From contig NZ_CP047897.1 in assembly GCF_009913235.1 (NCBI RefSeq), forward strand, positions 2,417,001-2,481,000: 64,000 bases of DNA. The letters are read 5' to 3'. Source of the stretch: Nibribacter ruber. Lineage in GTDB: Bacteria > Bacteroidota > Bacteroidia > Cytophagales > Hymenobacteraceae. Numbering within the stretch: position 1 is the first letter of the stretch; each line of letters begins with the position of its first letter. The notes beneath the pieces are model-generated. The model did not search any database, was not told where the DNA came from, and saw only the letters and a list, made by a program, of their open reading frames with translations. Made by a program: the position numbers and the translations under genes. Below, piece after piece: positions 33,946 to 43,248 of this stretch.

Positions 33946-34836
33946 CTATAAGCTATTATACCCGAACCTGTCCAGCAAGCGCTTGTCGGCGCGCCAGTTT
34001 TCGTTGACGCGTACGTACAGGTCCAGGAATACTTTCTTCCCGAAGAACTCTTCCATGTCCAGGCGGGCTTGGGTACCAACTTTCTTCAAAGCGGCGCCTT
34101 TGTCGCCTATCACAATGCCCTTTTGGGATTTGCGTTCCACGGATATTTCGGCGCGCATTCTGATAATGGTGTCGTCTTCCTTGAACTCCTCAATCACCAC
34201 TTCACAGCTGTAAGGAATCTCTTTTTTGTAGTTGAGGAAGATTTTCTCGCGTATCATCTCAGCCGCAAAGAAACGCTCGGGCTTGTCGGTTAGTTCATCT
34301 TTGGGGTAATAGGCGGGATGCTCAGGCAACAGGTCCAGAATCTTCTGGAAGACGCCGGGCGTGCCCTGGCTGTGCAACGCAGAGATAGCCATGTATTCTT
34401 GGGCCGGCAACTGCTCTTTCCAGTATTCTACTTTGGCTACTACCTCTTCTTGTGTGGCTTGGTCAATCTTGTTGATGAGCAACAGAATGGGCGCTTTGGC
34501 TTTGCGCAGACGCTCCACCACTTCGCTCTCATCATGCTTCTCGTAGATGTCCGTGACAAACAGAATCACGTCTGCATCTTCTAAGGACGCATGCACAAAC
34601 CGCATCATGGACTCATGCAGTTCATACTGGGGTTGGATGATGCCGGGCGTATCTGAGTAGACAATCTGGAAATCGTCACTGTTCAAGATACCCATGATGC
34701 GGTGACGGGTGGTCTGGGCTTTGGAGGTGATAATGGAAAGCTTCTCCCCTACCATCACGTTCATCAACGTTGACTTGCCTACGTTGGGCTTGCCTATGAT
34801 GCTTACAAAACCTGCTTTGTGCGGCTGCTCTGCCAT
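33946..34836 (-). CDS. era: GTPase Era, 16S rRNA maturation
   Basis: 296 residues. GTPase motifs GKPNVGKST, DTPG and NKID, with a C-terminal KH domain containing VIGDKGAALKKVG that binds the 3' end of 16S rRNA. Starts MAEQPHKAGFVSIIGKPN. Same strand as der, separated by palindrome copy 14 and the TTAGA-type tract. Confidence 0.97.
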   Translation of the reverse strand: MAEQPHKAGFVSIIGKPNVGKSTLMNVMVGEKLSIITSKAQTTRHRIMGILNSDDFQIVYSDTPGIIQPQYELHESMMRFVHASLEDADVILFVTDIYEKHDESEVVERLRKAKAPILLLINKIDQATQEEVVAKVEYWKEQLPAQEYMAISALHSQGTPGVFQKILDLLPEHPAYYPKDELTDKPERFFAAEMIREKIFLNYKKEIPYSCEVVIEEFKEDDTIIRMRAEISVERKSQKGIVIGDKGAALKKVGTQARLDMEEFFGKKVFLDLYVRVNENWRADKRLLDRFGYNSL

Positions 34837-34862
34837 TTTTACCTCGCTTTTTAAATAATCTG

Positions 34863-34870
34863 CAAAGGTA
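34863..34870 (-). promoter_or_regulatory. Bacteroidetes -7 box (TACCTTTG) for era
   Basis: TACCTTTG on the minus strand, 27 bases before the era start. Confidence 0.5.
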
Positions 34871-34995
34871 AGGCTTTTAAATGAGTTCTGAGTCTATCCT
34901 CCTGGGTCCTGTGTTTTTTAAATCTTGTAAATGAGCAGACTAGCCATTCATTGGCTAGCTTTTCTACCTGAAAGAGAGAATTCACAACCCTTCGC

Positions 34996-35033
34996 TGTTT
35001 TTGGTCACTTTTCTGGAAAACAAGCCAAAAACG
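34996..35033. repeat. 38-bp dispersed palindrome, copy 15
   Basis: First base T; centre CTTTTCTGGAAAAC. Located in the 412-base divergent gap between era and hemH, which otherwise holds only the two promoter boxes. Confidence 0.85.
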
Positions 35034-35222
35034 ACGACAATCCCCTTCTAGCCAACCTCCTTCTGGGCGATTCTTATGTGGGCATGAAACCAACCAGCAG
35101 GTAAACAATTGGCAGCGGCGGCTGTTGCATGCTCAAAGCACCAAAAAAAGACCATGCTTACACCTGCCCCTGGACATGACGTATATCATTTGGTAAACCT
35201 GAAGGATGTATTGTTCTATCCG

Positions 35223-35230
35223 TATCTTTG
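35223..35230 (+). promoter_or_regulatory. Bacteroidetes -7 box (TATCTTTG) for hemH
   Basis: TATCTTTG, 18 bases before the hemH ATG. No TTTG at the usual -33 distance. Confidence 0.5.
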
Positions 35231-35248
35231 CACTTCAATTGAACACCT

Positions 35249-36280
35249 ATGAAAAGTGGAGCCAACTCTGGTAAGACAGGGGTTTTGTTAGTCAATCTGG
35301 GTACGCCAGACACACCCAGCGTGCCGCACGTACGTAAATACCTGCGCGAATTCTTACTAGACAAGCGTGTGCTGGACATTGCCGCTCCCAGCCGTTTCAT
35401 GCTGGTGAATGGCGTCATCGCCCCGTTCAGAGCCCCAAAATCGGCTAAGATTTATGCCGAGCTGTGGACCGAGCGTGGCTCGCCGTTGTTGTTCCATGGC
35501 CTGGATTTACAGAAGCTGGTGCAGGAGAAACTGGGCAAGAACTACCTTGTGGCCTTTGGCATGCGCTACCAGAGCCCTAGCATTGCCGCCGCTTTGCAGG
35601 AATTAAAAGACAAGGTGGTAGATCGCATCATCGTGTTGCCCTTGTTTCCGCAGTACGCGTCTGCCAGCACAGGCTCTGTGCAGGAGAAAGTAATGGAACT
35701 GGTGAGCAAATGGGAGATTATTCCAGACATTAAATTCATCAGCACGTTCTGCAACCACCCGGGCTTTATACAGGCGTTTACAGAGATTGCCAGCGCCCAC
35801 ATGGCAAAGCGCGACTATGACCACGTAGTGTTCAGCTACCATGGTCTGCCTGAGCGCCAGATCCTCAAAGGAAGCACCAAAGGCTACTGTAAACTGGGCG
35901 CCTGCTGCAACACCTACCATTCTCATAACCGCTACTGCTACCGCGCGCAATGTTTTGAGACGTCCAGACAACTGGCCGCGGCTTTGAACATACCAGAAGA
36001 CAAGTACACGGTATCCTTCCAGTCACGCCTGGGCAAAGATCCTTGGCTACAGCCTTACACCGACTTCATTTTGAAGGACCTGGCCGCGGCCGGCGTGAAA
36101 AACGTGCTGGCCTTCAGCCCGGCGTTTGTGGCCGACTGCCTGGAAACCACCATTGAAGTAGGCAAGGAATTCAAGGAAGAGTTTGAAGCCGCCGGTGGTG
36201 AGCATTGGCAATTAGTAGAAAGTTTGAACACGCATCCTACCTGGGTGCAGGCCGTGGTAGACATGGTCTCTGAGGCATAA
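35249..36280 (+). CDS. hemH: Ferrochelatase
   Basis: 343 residues. Inserts ferrous iron into protoporphyrin IX. Visible: LLVNLGTPDTPSVPHVRKYL at the N-terminus, the catalytic His in VFSYHGLPERQ and the Glu in ADCLETTIEVG. A Cys-rich insert, KLGACCNTYHSHNRYCYRAQ, could hold a metal site or cluster, a feature seen in some ferrochelatases. Single gene bounded by a strong terminator. Confidence 0.96.
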   Translation: MKSGANSGKTGVLLVNLGTPDTPSVPHVRKYLREFLLDKRVLDIAAPSRFMLVNGVIAPFRAPKSAKIYAELWTERGSPLLFHGLDLQKLVQEKLGKNYLVAFGMRYQSPSIAAALQELKDKVVDRIIVLPLFPQYASASTGSVQEKVMELVSKWEIIPDIKFISTFCNHPGFIQAFTEIASAHMAKRDYDHVVFSYHGLPERQILKGSTKGYCKLGACCNTYHSHNRYCYRAQCFETSRQLAAALNIPEDKYTVSFQSRLGKDPWLQPYTDFILKDLAAAGVKNVLAFSPAFVADCLETTIEVGKEFKEEFEAAGGEHWQLVESLNTHPTWVQAVVDMVSEA

Positions 36281-36295
36281 ATCCTTCTCATATTT

Positions 36296-36344
36296 ATGAT
36301 AAAGCAAGAAGCCACGGCAGCACCGTGGCTTCTTGCTTTATCAT
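36296..36344. terminator. Bidirectional terminator between hemH and the S41-like gene
   Basis: Perfect 22-base arms (ATGATAAAGCAAGAAGCCAC.. and complement) with loop CAGCA, between convergent genes. Confidence 0.88.
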
Positions 36345-36362
36345 AGTTTTTGTTACTGTACC

Positions 36363-37403
36363 TCAGCTTTTCTTCTTTGAGGATTTCTTCAGCCACTGCA
36401 ATGCGGCGGTTACTTTCTTATCTTTCCTCCAATCCAGGAAGTTATCACCGCCTATGATCTCCACCTGGGGCTGCACATGCTCTTTGTAGAGGACTCCGGT
36501 GCGGTCGGCTTCATAGAGCACGGCCAGGTTAATGGCTGAATTCTTATCCAACACAAACCCTTGGTTGGCGGTGGTTAACCCAAAAGTGGTTTCGCCAAAA
36601 AAGCGAGTGGCTGGTCTGCCTTGTAAACTGATGGCCACGGCCTCGCCGGCGCTGGCCGTCATGTTGCTCAGGAGCACCGCCACAGGCAGGCCCGGCGCCA
36701 CCTCCCCACCACTAGTCAGATGCGTAGCTTGGGCCTGGTTCACGAAGAAGTTACCGCCCTGTATGCTCCACTGTTCATCTGGCTGGCCTTCGGCGGTCAT
36801 GAAACTGCCCACAGGTCCGTTGCCAATGATTTCGGCCAGGCCGCCTAGCATGGGGTACATATTGCCGCCAGTGTTCAATCTAAGGTCAATGATCCAGCCC
36901 TTGATTTTAGCTGGGTTGATTCTGCTGATGGAGTCCCGGATGGCTTGGGCGTTTCGGTCTATGTTCTTCATGCCAAAATCACTGTTGCCTGGAATCAGAA
37001 TATAGCCGATGCCGTTCTTAAGCACTTTCACCTGCACGCCCGGCTTGTTTTTGAGTGCCTCCTGTACCGCTGCATTCTTGGCCTGCCGGCTTTTCTTGCC
37101 CCAGTGATAGGGTTTGCCTTTGTAGGTGAGCCAACCATGGTAATCATTCAGCTGTTCAAACAAGAAAGGATAGACTGGCAGCACTTCTTCATAGGTCTGA
37201 GCGCCTTTGGCTTTGGCGTACGCAGCCTGACGCAAGTCCTGCCAGTTTACTTGCTGGCGGTTGAGGGCGTTCTGCTGCAAGACGTCCAGGCCTTTGTCAA
37301 GGTACGCTTTTACGCTGTCTGCCATGCCGTACGGATTGTTTTGACTGAACCCCAGCGTACTAAAAAGGAGAAGGAAAAAAAGGAGGAGGACGTGCTTTTT
37401 CAT
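36363..37403 (-). CDS. Secreted S41-family peptidase-like protein
   Basis: 346 residues. Signal peptide MKKHVLLLFFLLLFSTLGFS. The S41 core is recognisable from GWIIDLRLNTGGNMYPMLGG and the nucleophile region SNMTASAGEAVAISL. The Lys-containing motif seen in C-terminal processing peptidases (GEKTFGKG) is instead GETTFGLTT, so the catalytic mechanism may follow the Lys-less S41 subgroup. Periplasmic or outer-membrane-associated; substrate unknown. Confidence 0.83.
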   Translation of the reverse strand: MKKHVLLLFFLLLFSTLGFSQNNPYGMADSVKAYLDKGLDVLQQNALNRQQVNWQDLRQAAYAKAKGAQTYEEVLPVYPFLFEQLNDYHGWLTYKGKPYHWGKKSRQAKNAAVQEALKNKPGVQVKVLKNGIGYILIPGNSDFGMKNIDRNAQAIRDSISRINPAKIKGWIIDLRLNTGGNMYPMLGGLAEIIGNGPVGSFMTAEGQPDEQWSIQGGNFFVNQAQATHLTSGGEVAPGLPVAVLLSNMTASAGEAVAISLQGRPATRFFGETTFGLTTANQGFVLDKNSAINLAVLYEADRTGVLYKEHVQPQVEIIGGDNFLDWRKDKKVTAALQWLKKSSKKKS

Positions 37404-37483
37404 AAGGGAACAGAGGTTAGTCTATTCACCAGATGCCCAGAGTACCCATTTGGTTGCCTGATGTCCTACTAAAATTCAGTAGC

Positions 37484-37521
37484 CGTTTTTGGCTTGTTTT
37501 CCAGCAAACAGGCCAAAAACG
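37484..37521. repeat. 38-bp dispersed palindrome, copy 16
   Basis: Left arm CGTTTTTGGCTTGTTTT, right arm CAAACAGGCCAAAAACG. Between two minus-strand genes. Confidence 0.88.
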
Positions 37522-37579
37522 GCAGACTCCATTAAATAGCATTATCCTGAAAATTCACTAGATCCAGTAAATCCTGTTT

Positions 37580-38161
37580 TTAGATTCGTTTTGTGTCTAC
37601 CCATTTCTGCGTTAGGATGGGCGCATGGTGCAGGAGTTGGTCCAGCAGTTTTTCTGGCTCGCTTTCTACAATCAGATTGATGCGGTTCTCTTCTTTCAAG
37701 AAGCCTTCTGCCACGCTGTGGTCCAGCATCTGCAGAAACGCGTTGTAATACCCGTACACATTGTACAAGGCGGCAGGCTTTTGGATGATGCGGAGCTGGT
37801 TCCAGGTGACAATCTCACAGAACTCGTCAAACGTCCCGAAACCGCCGGGCATGGCCACAAACGCATCTGACTCCTCGGCCATCAGGGCTTTGCGCTCATG
37901 CATGGTCTGCACCACGTGTAGTTCTGTGAGGCCCATGTGCGCCACTTCCATGTCCACCAGACTCTGCGGAATCACGCCTAGCACGTCTCCACCGTGGGCC
38001 AGAACGGCATCGGCGATCACGCCCATGAGACCCACCTTTCCGCCGCCGTACACCAATCGTATGCCTTGCTGTGCAAACAAAACGCCCAGTTGGTGAGCAG
38101 CTTGCTGGTACACTGGATTGTGGCCGCTGCTGGCCCCGCAAAATATGGCTATGCTCTTCAT
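37580..38161 (-). CDS. LOG-family (TIGR00730) nucleotide 5'-monophosphate phosphoribohydrolase-like protein
   Basis: 193 residues, Rossmann-like. Motifs YGGGKVGLMGVIADA and the phosphoribohydrolase signature PGGFGTFDE are intact. Relatives release free bases from nucleoside monophosphates (cytokinin activation in plants and bacteria), but the bacterial substrate here is unknown. Starts MKSIAIFCGASSGHNPVYQQ. Confidence 0.93.
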   Translation of the reverse strand: MKSIAIFCGASSGHNPVYQQAAHQLGVLFAQQGIRLVYGGGKVGLMGVIADAVLAHGGDVLGVIPQSLVDMEVAHMGLTELHVVQTMHERKALMAEESDAFVAMPGGFGTFDEFCEIVTWNQLRIIQKPAALYNVYGYYNAFLQMLDHSVAEGFLKEENRINLIVESEPEKLLDQLLHHAPILTQKWVDTKRI

Positions 38162-38185
38162 GGAAATGGCTGGTTAAATGCGCTG

Positions 38186-38193
38186 CAAAAATA
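38186..38193 (-). promoter_or_regulatory. Bacteroidetes -7 box (TATTTTTG)
   Basis: TATTTTTG on the minus strand, 25 bases before the LOG gene start. Confidence 0.5.
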
Positions 38194-38311
38194 AGAAAAG
38201 GATTCTGGAAGAAGTCGCAGTTTTATGGTCGGGCTCTTTTAGGCAGCAGTGCGCAGTACGCACCTTTTAAACTTCATCAGGCCTCATGGATTTTCTACTG
38301 TGACTTATCCG

Positions 38312-38349
38312 CGTTTTTGGGCTCTTTTCCAGAAAACAGGCCAAAAACG
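38312..38349. repeat. 38-bp dispersed palindrome, copy 17
   Basis: Right arm exact; left arm CGTTTTTGGGCTCTTTT. It lies between divergent genes; the antiporter reading frame runs open through it. Confidence 0.88.
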
Positions 38350-38488
38350 ACCTGCCTTACCCTCTCATGATTTCACTGGCAATCTTATTCCTCTGCCACG
38401 ACACACCTGCCAGAACTGCGTATGCATAAAAGTCACCTGGCGGAGCCCGCTGGGCGGCGCATGTTTTCAGTCTCAACCCACCACCCAG

Positions 38489-40726
38489 ATGGCAGACGTT
38501 ACGGCCACCCATCTTCCGGCGCTCATCACAGACCTGGCCTTTATTCTGGGCACGGCAGGCATCACTACGCTCATCTTTAAGAAACTGAAACAGCCCTTAG
38601 TGCTGGGCTACATTCTGACGGGTCTGCTGGTAGGTCCCAACTTTGACTTCATGCCCACCATCACCGATGGAAAAACCATCAGCATCTGGGGCGAGATTGG
38701 GGTAATTTTCCTGCTGTTCAGCCTGGGGCTGGAGTTCAGTTTCAAGAAGCTGGCCAGGGTGGGCGGCACCGCATCGGTCACGGCCATGACCGAACTCCTG
38801 GGCATGATGACGCTGGGCTACGTGACCGGCCAGCTCCTGGGCTGGGACACCATCAACAGCTTGTTTTTGGGCGGCATCATGGCCATTTCCTCCACCACCA
38901 TCATTCTTAGGGCCTTTGACGAGCTGGGCGTAAAAACCCAGAAGTTTACGGGCGTTGTCTTCGGGGTTCTGGTGGTGGAAGACTTGGTGGCCGTCTTGCT
39001 GCTGGTGCTTTTGTCTACGGTGGCCGTGAGCCAGCAGTTTGGCGGCGAGGCCTTGATGCTGGCCATGCTCAAGCTGGGCTTCTTTTTATCCATCTGGTTT
39101 CTGGGGGGCATTTACCTGGTACCGTCCTTTTTGCGCCGGGCCAGAAAACTCATGAGCGAAGAGACGCTGCTCATCATCTCGGTGGCCTTGTGTCTGCTCA
39201 TGGTGGTACTGGCCTCTGAGGCCGGGTTTTCGCCGGCGCTGGGTGCCTTCATCATGGGTTCCATTCTGGCAGAGACGGTGTTCAACGAGAAGATTGAGCA
39301 CCTCACCCGGTCTGTGAAGGATTTGTTTGGGGCCGTCTTCTTTGTGTCTGTGGGCATGCTCATCAACTTGTCTACCCTGGCAGAGCATCTAGGGCCGGTG
39401 CTGCTCATTTCCTGTATGCTCATTCTGGGCAAATTCACGTTCAGCACGCTGGGCGCGCTGGCTTCTGGGCAACCGCTCAAACAGGCCGTTCAGGTGGGGG
39501 TGAGCTTAACCCAGATTGGGGAGTTCTCCTTCATCATTGCCACGCTGGGCGTTACCTTGCAGGTCACCAGCCATTACCTGTATCCCATTGCGGTGGCGGT
39601 TTCTGCCCTCACTACCTTTACCACTCCGTTCCTGATCAGGTCTGCCGAGCCCCTGTATCATTTCCTGGAAAAGCACCTGCCCAGCCACTGGCAGAATAGA
39701 CTGGACACCTACAGCTCCAGCGCCCAGTCCATCAGCCACGCCAGCGACTGGCAGTTGGTGCTGCGCGCGTTTGCCCAGATCATGATCACTAACTCAGTGG
39801 TATTGATTGGTATTATTCTACTCAACATCCAGTACCTGGGACCATTGGTGGCAGATACCTTTCCGGGGCTCTGGGGCAACCTCCTGACGGTGTTTCTGGC
39901 GCTGGTGCTCATGTCTCCGTTTATCTATGCCTTGTCCATCAGGCGCATTGGCTCACGCGCCTATTCCCGGCTCTGGCGCGACAAGAAATACGCCCGCGGC
40001 CCGCTGCTGGGGCTGGAGATCTGCCGGATTGTGCTGGCGCTTCTGTTTGTAGGGCTGTTGCTGGATCAGTTATTCTCCATCCAGGTGGCGCTTTTGATTG
40101 CGGCCCTTCTCATAGGCATCATTTTCCCGTTGCTCACGCACCGTCTGCGCAAAACCTATGACCGCATTGAACGCCGGTTCCTGACCAATCTCAACGAACG
40201 CGAGTTGGAGAATGAGTCGCCGGTGAAGAAGATTCTGCCCTGGGATGCCCACTTAGCTGAGTTCAGGGTGAGCCCGGACTCTTACTTTGCGGGCAGAACC
40301 CTGCTGGACCTGGCCCTGCGCGAGCGTTTTGGGGTGAACATTGCCCGCATAGAGCGCGGCAGTCGGGTCATTCCCGTCCCCCGGGGCACCGAGTGGCTCT
40401 ACCCCGCAGACAAAATCACGGTCATCGGCACGGATGAGCAGCTAGCCCAGTTCAAACCCCACGTAGAGATTGACACCTCTGTCATGGACCTGGCCATGGA
40501 CCAACCCGACATCTCACTGAGGCAAGTGGTGGTAGACAGCAAGTTTCCCTTTCTGCATCAGAGCATCCGAGACTCCGGCATCCGGGAAAAAACCAACGGC
40601 TTGATTGTAGGCATAGAACGACACGGCCACCGCATCTTAAACCCAGAGCCCAGCACCGTTTTTCAGACAGAGGACATTGTCTGGCTGGCCGGTGACACCC
40701 GCCTGATCAAATCCATTGATGGGTAA
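38489..40726 (+). CDS. Kef/CPA2-type monovalent cation:proton antiporter with two TrkA-C domains
   Basis: 745 residues from ATG 38489. About 12 membrane segments, with KKLKQPLVLGYILTGLLVGP, LLFSLGLEFSFKKLARVG and VVFGVLVVEDLVAVLLLVLL typical of CPA2 exchangers. The soluble tail has two RCK_C/TrkA-C domains (about 585-665 and 680-745) that bind regulatory ligands. Exchanges K+ or Na+ for H+. The frame is open to 38249, but that extension translates palindrome copy 17 (RFWALFQKTGQKR) and is rejected. Confidence 0.9.
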   Translation: MADVTATHLPALITDLAFILGTAGITTLIFKKLKQPLVLGYILTGLLVGPNFDFMPTITDGKTISIWGEIGVIFLLFSLGLEFSFKKLARVGGTASVTAMTELLGMMTLGYVTGQLLGWDTINSLFLGGIMAISSTTIILRAFDELGVKTQKFTGVVFGVLVVEDLVAVLLLVLLSTVAVSQQFGGEALMLAMLKLGFFLSIWFLGGIYLVPSFLRRARKLMSEETLLIISVALCLLMVVLASEAGFSPALGAFIMGSILAETVFNEKIEHLTRSVKDLFGAVFFVSVGMLINLSTLAEHLGPVLLISCMLILGKFTFSTLGALASGQPLKQAVQVGVSLTQIGEFSFIIATLGVTLQVTSHYLYPIAVAVSALTTFTTPFLIRSAEPLYHFLEKHLPSHWQNRLDTYSSSAQSISHASDWQLVLRAFAQIMITNSVVLIGIILLNIQYLGPLVADTFPGLWGNLLTVFLALVLMSPFIYALSIRRIGSRAYSRLWRDKKYARGPLLGLEICRIVLALLFVGLLLDQLFSIQVALLIAALLIGIIFPLLTHRLRKTYDRIERRFLTNLNERELENESPVKKILPWDAHLAEFRVSPDSYFAGRTLLDLALRERFGVNIARIERGSRVIPVPRGTEWLYPADKITVIGTDEQLAQFKPHVEIDTSVMDLAMDQPDISLRQVVVDSKFPFLHQSIRDSGIREKTNGLIVGIERHGHRILNPEPSTVFQTEDIVWLAGDTRLIKSIDG

Positions 40727-40878
40727 GTTGAACGCCTGTCTTTTGGGTGGCCCTTTGCTTTGAGATCGTTGGTTTTCAGCGGGTGGAATATATAGCCAAG
40801 ACTATATTTTTAACGTCATTTATCTTATATTCGATGACCTCTGGCAGGTTTAGGTTTTTGGCACAAAGAGATGTTTTA

Positions 40879-40899
40879 CTCCGCACTTAGTGCAGATAA
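40879..40899. repeat. Motif shared by the 5' flanks of both cassette-like inserts (copy B)
   Basis: Contains CCGCACTTAGTGCAGATAA and matches 7022-7042 at 19 of 21 bases. It ends 26 bases before G|TTGGAC at 40925/40926. Adjacent short hairpins GCACTTAGTGC and TCTGCTTAGCAGA. Confidence 0.6.
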
Positions 40900-40925
40900 A
40901 TTGAATAGTTCTGCTTAGCAGATAG

Positions 40926-41403
40926 TTGGACAAAATTGATAAGATTAAAAATTTAAGGGATTGGAAACTGAATTCTTGATTACCTGCAGAGAGCTTTTCT
41001 TTAAAAAGACACATCCATTCGACTTTGAGAAAAGCACATTGGACGACTACCAAAAAGCAATAACATTAGGAAAAAGTATAATAGAAGAAAAAGGACTTCA
41101 TAGTTTCCTGTACTTTCAAATGGAATGACAATACAGAGTCAACCTTTGGACAGCATTAATCGGACTTGAGTATATAAATCCAAACGAATCTCTAAAAGTA
41201 CCAGAAAAGTTAATCGACGAGCTTTTAAATTCTGTTAAAGCTGGAGAAATAGCAGAGCTTCCAGAAACAACCACGAGAAACAGGCACAACTGGGTTAAAG
41301 AGCAAGAAATTAGGTTCGGCAAGAATGAGTAAAAACAACTTTCCTCAACATTGTATAACCGTCAGCTAGGCCGACGGCCGTCTCCGTGGTTTATACGAGA
41401 CCG
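40926..41403 (+). mobile_element. Integron-cassette-like insert B (decayed gene plus attC-like site)
   Basis: Bounded by G|TTGGAC (fits GTTRRRY) on the left and G|TTAGAC (fits GTTRRRY) on the right. Contains a pseudogene starting 35 bases inside and an attC-like palindrome at the 3' end. The cassette start and R'' match only partly (AAC plus one base), weaker than insert A. The rest of the 832-base gap 40727-41558 holds no intact gene. Confidence 0.42.
40961..41332 (+). pseudogene. Hypothetical gene interrupted by an in-frame TGA
   Basis: A 124-codon frame beginning at TTG 40961 (ETEFLITCRELFFKKTHPFD) and ending at TAA 41330. One internal stop, TGA at 41126-41128, falls between FLYFQME and QYRVNLWTALIGLEYINP; a change from TGG (Trp) would explain it. 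Both halves look like real protein in the same frame. No ATG start is present, so the 5' end may also be damaged. AT-rich, unlike neighbours. Family not recognised. Confidence 0.6.
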
Positions 41404-41409
41404 TTAGAC
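41347..41409 (+). other. attC-like imperfect palindrome B
   Basis: AACATTGTATAACC and GGTTTATACGAGACCGTTAG ends; inner arms GTATAACC (41353-41360) and GGTTTATAC (41388-41396, with one unpaired T), centre GACGGCCGTC (41373-41382). The extra unpaired base recalls the extrahelical bases of attC sites. Right box GTTAGAC fits GTTRRRY. Confidence 0.5.
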
Positions 41410-41435
41410 ATAACATTCAGAATGGAGTTAAAAAC

Positions 41436-41473
41436 CGTTTTTAGCCTGTTTCCCAGAAAATAGCCCAAAAACG
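41436..41473. repeat. 38-bp dispersed palindrome, copy 18
   Basis: Left arm CGTTTTTAGCCTGTTTC, right arm GAAAATAGCCCAAAAACG, directly followed by a terminator. Confidence 0.85.
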
Positions 41474-41508
41474 AAAAGCGGAAGCTGTTGTCACAACTTC
41501 CGCTTTTC
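41473..41508. terminator. Terminator downstream of proS
   Basis: Stem GAAAAGCGGAAG / CTTCCGCTTTTC around CTGTTGTCACAA, 50 bases beyond the proS stop; shares its first base with repeat copy 18. Confidence 0.78.
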
Positions 41509-41558
41509 TATGAATGACCGGAGACATTTTCACATCTCCTCATTTCCAAATCTTCAAA

Positions 41559-43037
41559 TTAATACGCTCTGGCAAAGTATACGCGGCGCTTAGACGGCTG
41601 ACCGGTGACCATGTCTACGCCGTCTTCCTCAGGCGTATCCAAGGCAATGCAACGAATAGTGGCCTTGGTTTCTTCCTTGATGCGTTCTTCGGTTTCTGGC
41701 GTGCCGTCCCAGTGCGCCAGGATGAAGCCCGGCTTCTCGTCTAGCAAACGCTTGAACTCCTCATAAGAATCTACCTTGGTGGTATTGGCTTCTCTAAAGT
41801 CAAAGGCGCGTTGGTAGATGTTGGCCTGAATCTCATCTAGTAAAGCCGGAATCAAATTCACCAGATCATCAAATTGCTGAGAGCTTTTCTCTTTGGTATC
41901 ACGACGGGCAACCTCAGCGGTGCCATTTTCCAGGTCACGACCACCAATGGCGATGCGCACGGGTACGCCTTTCAGTTCCCACTCGGCAAACTTAAAGCCT
42001 GGGCGTTCGGTGTCACGGTCGTCAAACTTAACCGAGATGCCTTTGGCTTCCAGTTGTTTTTTCAGGGCCAAGACCTTTTCAGAAATCTGGGCCAGTTGCT
42101 CTTCGCCTTTGTAGATAGGCACAATCACTACCTGGATAGGTGCCAACTTTGGTGGCAATACCAGACCTTCATCATCTGAGTGGGCCATCACCAAGGCACC
42201 CATCAAACGCGTACTCACGCCCCAAGACGTTCCCCATACATATTCCAAGCCGCCTTCTTTGGTGGCGTATTTCACATCAAAGGCCTCGGCGAAGTTCTGC
42301 CCCAAAAAGTGAGACGTACCAGCCTGCAAGGCTTTGCCGTCTTGCATCAAACCTTCAATGCAATAAGTATCCAAAGCACCGGCAAAGCGCTCATTAGGCG
42401 TTTTCTTTCCGCGCACTACTGGCAATGCCAGGAAGTTCTCAGCGAAGTCAGCGTACACGTGCAGCATGCGCTCAGTTTCCTCTACGGCTTCTTGCGCGGT
42501 GGCGTGAGCAGTGTGGCCTTCTTGCCACAGGAACTCGGCGGTGCGCAGGAACAGGCGGGTGCGCATTTCCCAGCGCACTACGTTCGCCCATTGGTTGATG
42601 AGCAACGGCAAGTCGCGGTAGCTTTGAATCCATCCTTTGTAGGTGCTCCAGATGATGGCTTCTGAGGTAGGGCGCACAATCAGCTCTTCCTCCAGTTTGG
42701 CATTGGGGTCTACGCGCAGTTTTCCTTTTTTGTCGGGGTCGTTCTGCAGGCGGTAGTGGGTCACTACGGCGCATTCCTTGGCGAAGCCTTCGGCGTTCTG
42801 CTCTTCGGCCTCAAACAAACTTTTGGGTACAAATAGGGGGAAGTAGGCGTTGGAGTGTCCTGTAGCTTTAAACATGTCATCCAGGACGCGCTGCATTTTC
42901 TCCCAGATGGCGTAGCCGTACGGTTTAATGACCATACAGCCGCGCACGGCAGAATTCTCAGCCAGTCCGGCCTTTTTTACCAACTCATTGTACCAGAGGG
43001 AATAATCCTCACTGCGCTTAGGCAACCCTTTGCTCAT
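41559..43037 (-). CDS. proS: Prolyl-tRNA synthetase (archaeal/eukaryotic type)
   Basis: 492 residues, the short form without the bacterial editing insertion. Class II motifs are visible ([18 protein letters not shown], including the motif-2 loop region), and the protein ends RRVYFARAY as is usual for this type. Starts [20 protein letters not shown]. Charges tRNA-Pro. Single-gene unit. Confidence 0.96.
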   Translation of the reverse strand: MSKGLPKRSEDYSLWYNELVKKAGLAENSAVRGCMVIKPYGYAIWEKMQRVLDDMFKATGHSNAYFPLFVPKSLFEAEEQNAEGFAKECAVVTHYRLQNDPDKKGKLRVDPNAKLEEELIVRPTSEAIIWSTYKGWIQSYRDLPLLINQWANVVRWEMRTRLFLRTAEFLWQEGHTAHATAQEAVEETERMLHVYADFAENFLALPVVRGKKTPNERFAGALDTYCIEGLMQDGKALQAGTSHFLGQNFAEAFDVKYATKEGGLEYVWGTSWGVSTRLMGALVMAHSDDEGLVLPPKLAPIQVVIVPIYKGEEQLAQISEKVLALKKQLEAKGISVKFDDRDTERPGFKFAEWELKGVPVRIAIGGRDLENGTAEVARRDTKEKSSQQFDDLVNLIPALLDEIQANIYQRAFDFREANTTKVDSYEEFKRLLDEKPGFILAHWDGTPETEERIKEETKATIRCIALDTPEEDGVDMVTGQPSKRRVYFARAY

Positions 43038-43248
43038 TTTATGTATCTTTACTAGTGTGAATTATATAGCAATAATCTAATCTTCGGCATGGAATTTGCT
43101 TATTTATTCTTGAGCGCGTCCATACCTTTTCGGCTCAAAAATACGTTAATATATTATAATAGAAACGTTGGCGAACCGGATAGTAGTGATACCTGGCTTC
43201 GTGTTGAATAAAGTGTCCTTACCCAACTACTCTTATACCTGTACCATA

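Noticed and set aside
40850-41053. A 67-aa minus-strand open frame ending ICTKCGVKHLFVPKT
   Set aside because: Only the last part resembles a zinc knuckle; the rest is antisense to the pseudogene, so no gene is called, although the motif is reported.
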